Shown here piece by piece: positions 1-64,000 of a DNA stretch of 64,000 nucleotides. How positions within the stretch are numbered: position 1 is the stretch's first letter; each line of letters starts with the position of its first letter. Below the pieces are notes generated by a model. That model did no database searches and was not told where the DNA came from. It saw nothing but the letters and a program-made list of their open reading frames with translations. Origin of the DNA: Aplysia californica (taxonomy: Eukaryota > Mollusca > Gastropoda > Aplysiida > Aplysiidae); assembly GCF_000002075.1 (NCBI RefSeq), contig NW_004797321.1:365177-429176 (forward strand), read 5' to 3'. The position numbers and the translations under genes were made by a program.

Positions 1-619
1 GTAGGGACTTTGGTGACTTTTATTGTTGTTTTCTTGGGAGGGGGGAGGGGGTGAGGGTAGTTTCAGTAGCTTGTGATTTTTATCTGGAGTATGAACATTT
101 GCGTCAGATTTTATTGGTTGTATCCATGATGATGTCATCGAATAAAAGAACCAGATGACTCAGTGAATTAGTTTTGTTCACTTAGAGATCTAAGGACCAT
201 ACCACTTGTTTGGATTTTTTGAGGAGGGGGGGGGGAGTGGCAACAAATACCAAGACTGTTTCTTAATGATTTCTTAGATTAATAAATTGTTGTGATGTGA
301 GAAAAAAATTAATGGAAAAGAAAAAACCCAACAAAAATAGACAATTTAGATAATTGGCAAACGGAAGACATCTAATACACACCAAAAATTATGTTACTAG
401 ATACTCGTCTTATAATCTAAAAGAGAATCAATATTAACAGAAAAATCCAGTGCAAACTTCCACTTCCCTTTTATTTTTGTTGTATTTTGGGTGGGGGAGG
501 GGTAAGGGTTGTAACAATTAATAGTGAATTTAAATTATCTGGGTCTGCTTTGCAGGACTCAATGGTTGAAATGAGCGTTTAGTTCAAGGGCAAAGCTGAA
601 CTTGCTTTCTTTTCCTCAG
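1..619. other. intron sequence before the first exon in the window
   Basis: No coding signal seen. It is AT-rich, with G-rich runs near 39-57, 226-236 and 492-502 on the plus strand and A-rich runs near 300-420. It ends in a normal acceptor AG at 618-619. Confidence 0.7.

Positions 620-64000
<63,381 letters not shown>

Overview
This is eukaryotic DNA, most likely from a mollusc and probably a gastropod. That placement is inference: a long-intron bilaterian gene sits among short interspersed repeats and minisatellites of a kind I associate with gastropod genomes. I cannot name the species. One assembly gap of N lies at 57919-58382. I see no bacterial features and no convincing second gene on either strand.

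The window is the interior of one gene read left to right, the orthologue of WDR7 (rabconnectin-3 beta), the partner of DMXL1/2 in the complex that regulates V-ATPase assembly on synaptic and endosomal membranes. I place 25 exons between 620 and 54307, with a possible 26th starting at 63996. Every exon has AG/GT borders and the reading phase is continuous across all junctions, giving about 1403 codons. The 5' exons lie before the window and the C-terminal exons after it. Exons 1-12 encode the N-terminal WD40 propeller region, 13-21 the divergent linker, and 22-25 the conserved helical region. Exon 16 (624 bp, phase 1-1) adds about 208 Ser/Pro-rich residues that I do not recall in vertebrate WDR7. 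Exon 6 is a possible 27-nt microexon.

The introns are crowded with repeats. About 25 sense-strand copies of an uncharacterised ~180-bp retroposed repeat (subfamilies B and C here) occur, three of them with clear target-site duplications. There are several tRNA-headed SINE families, two hAT-like elements, a decayed mariner, several MITE families, a LINE C-terminal fragment and a 64-bp hairpin element seen three times.

The most striking pattern is that tandem repeats of about 35-80 bp begin exactly on exon-intron junctions and copy the splice site plus a little coding sequence into the intron. I see this at the acceptors of exons 5, 13, 15 and 25 and at the donors of exons 1, 11, 17 and 25. 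The extreme case is exon 15, whose first codons are the last unit of a roughly 27-unit array covering about 2 kb.
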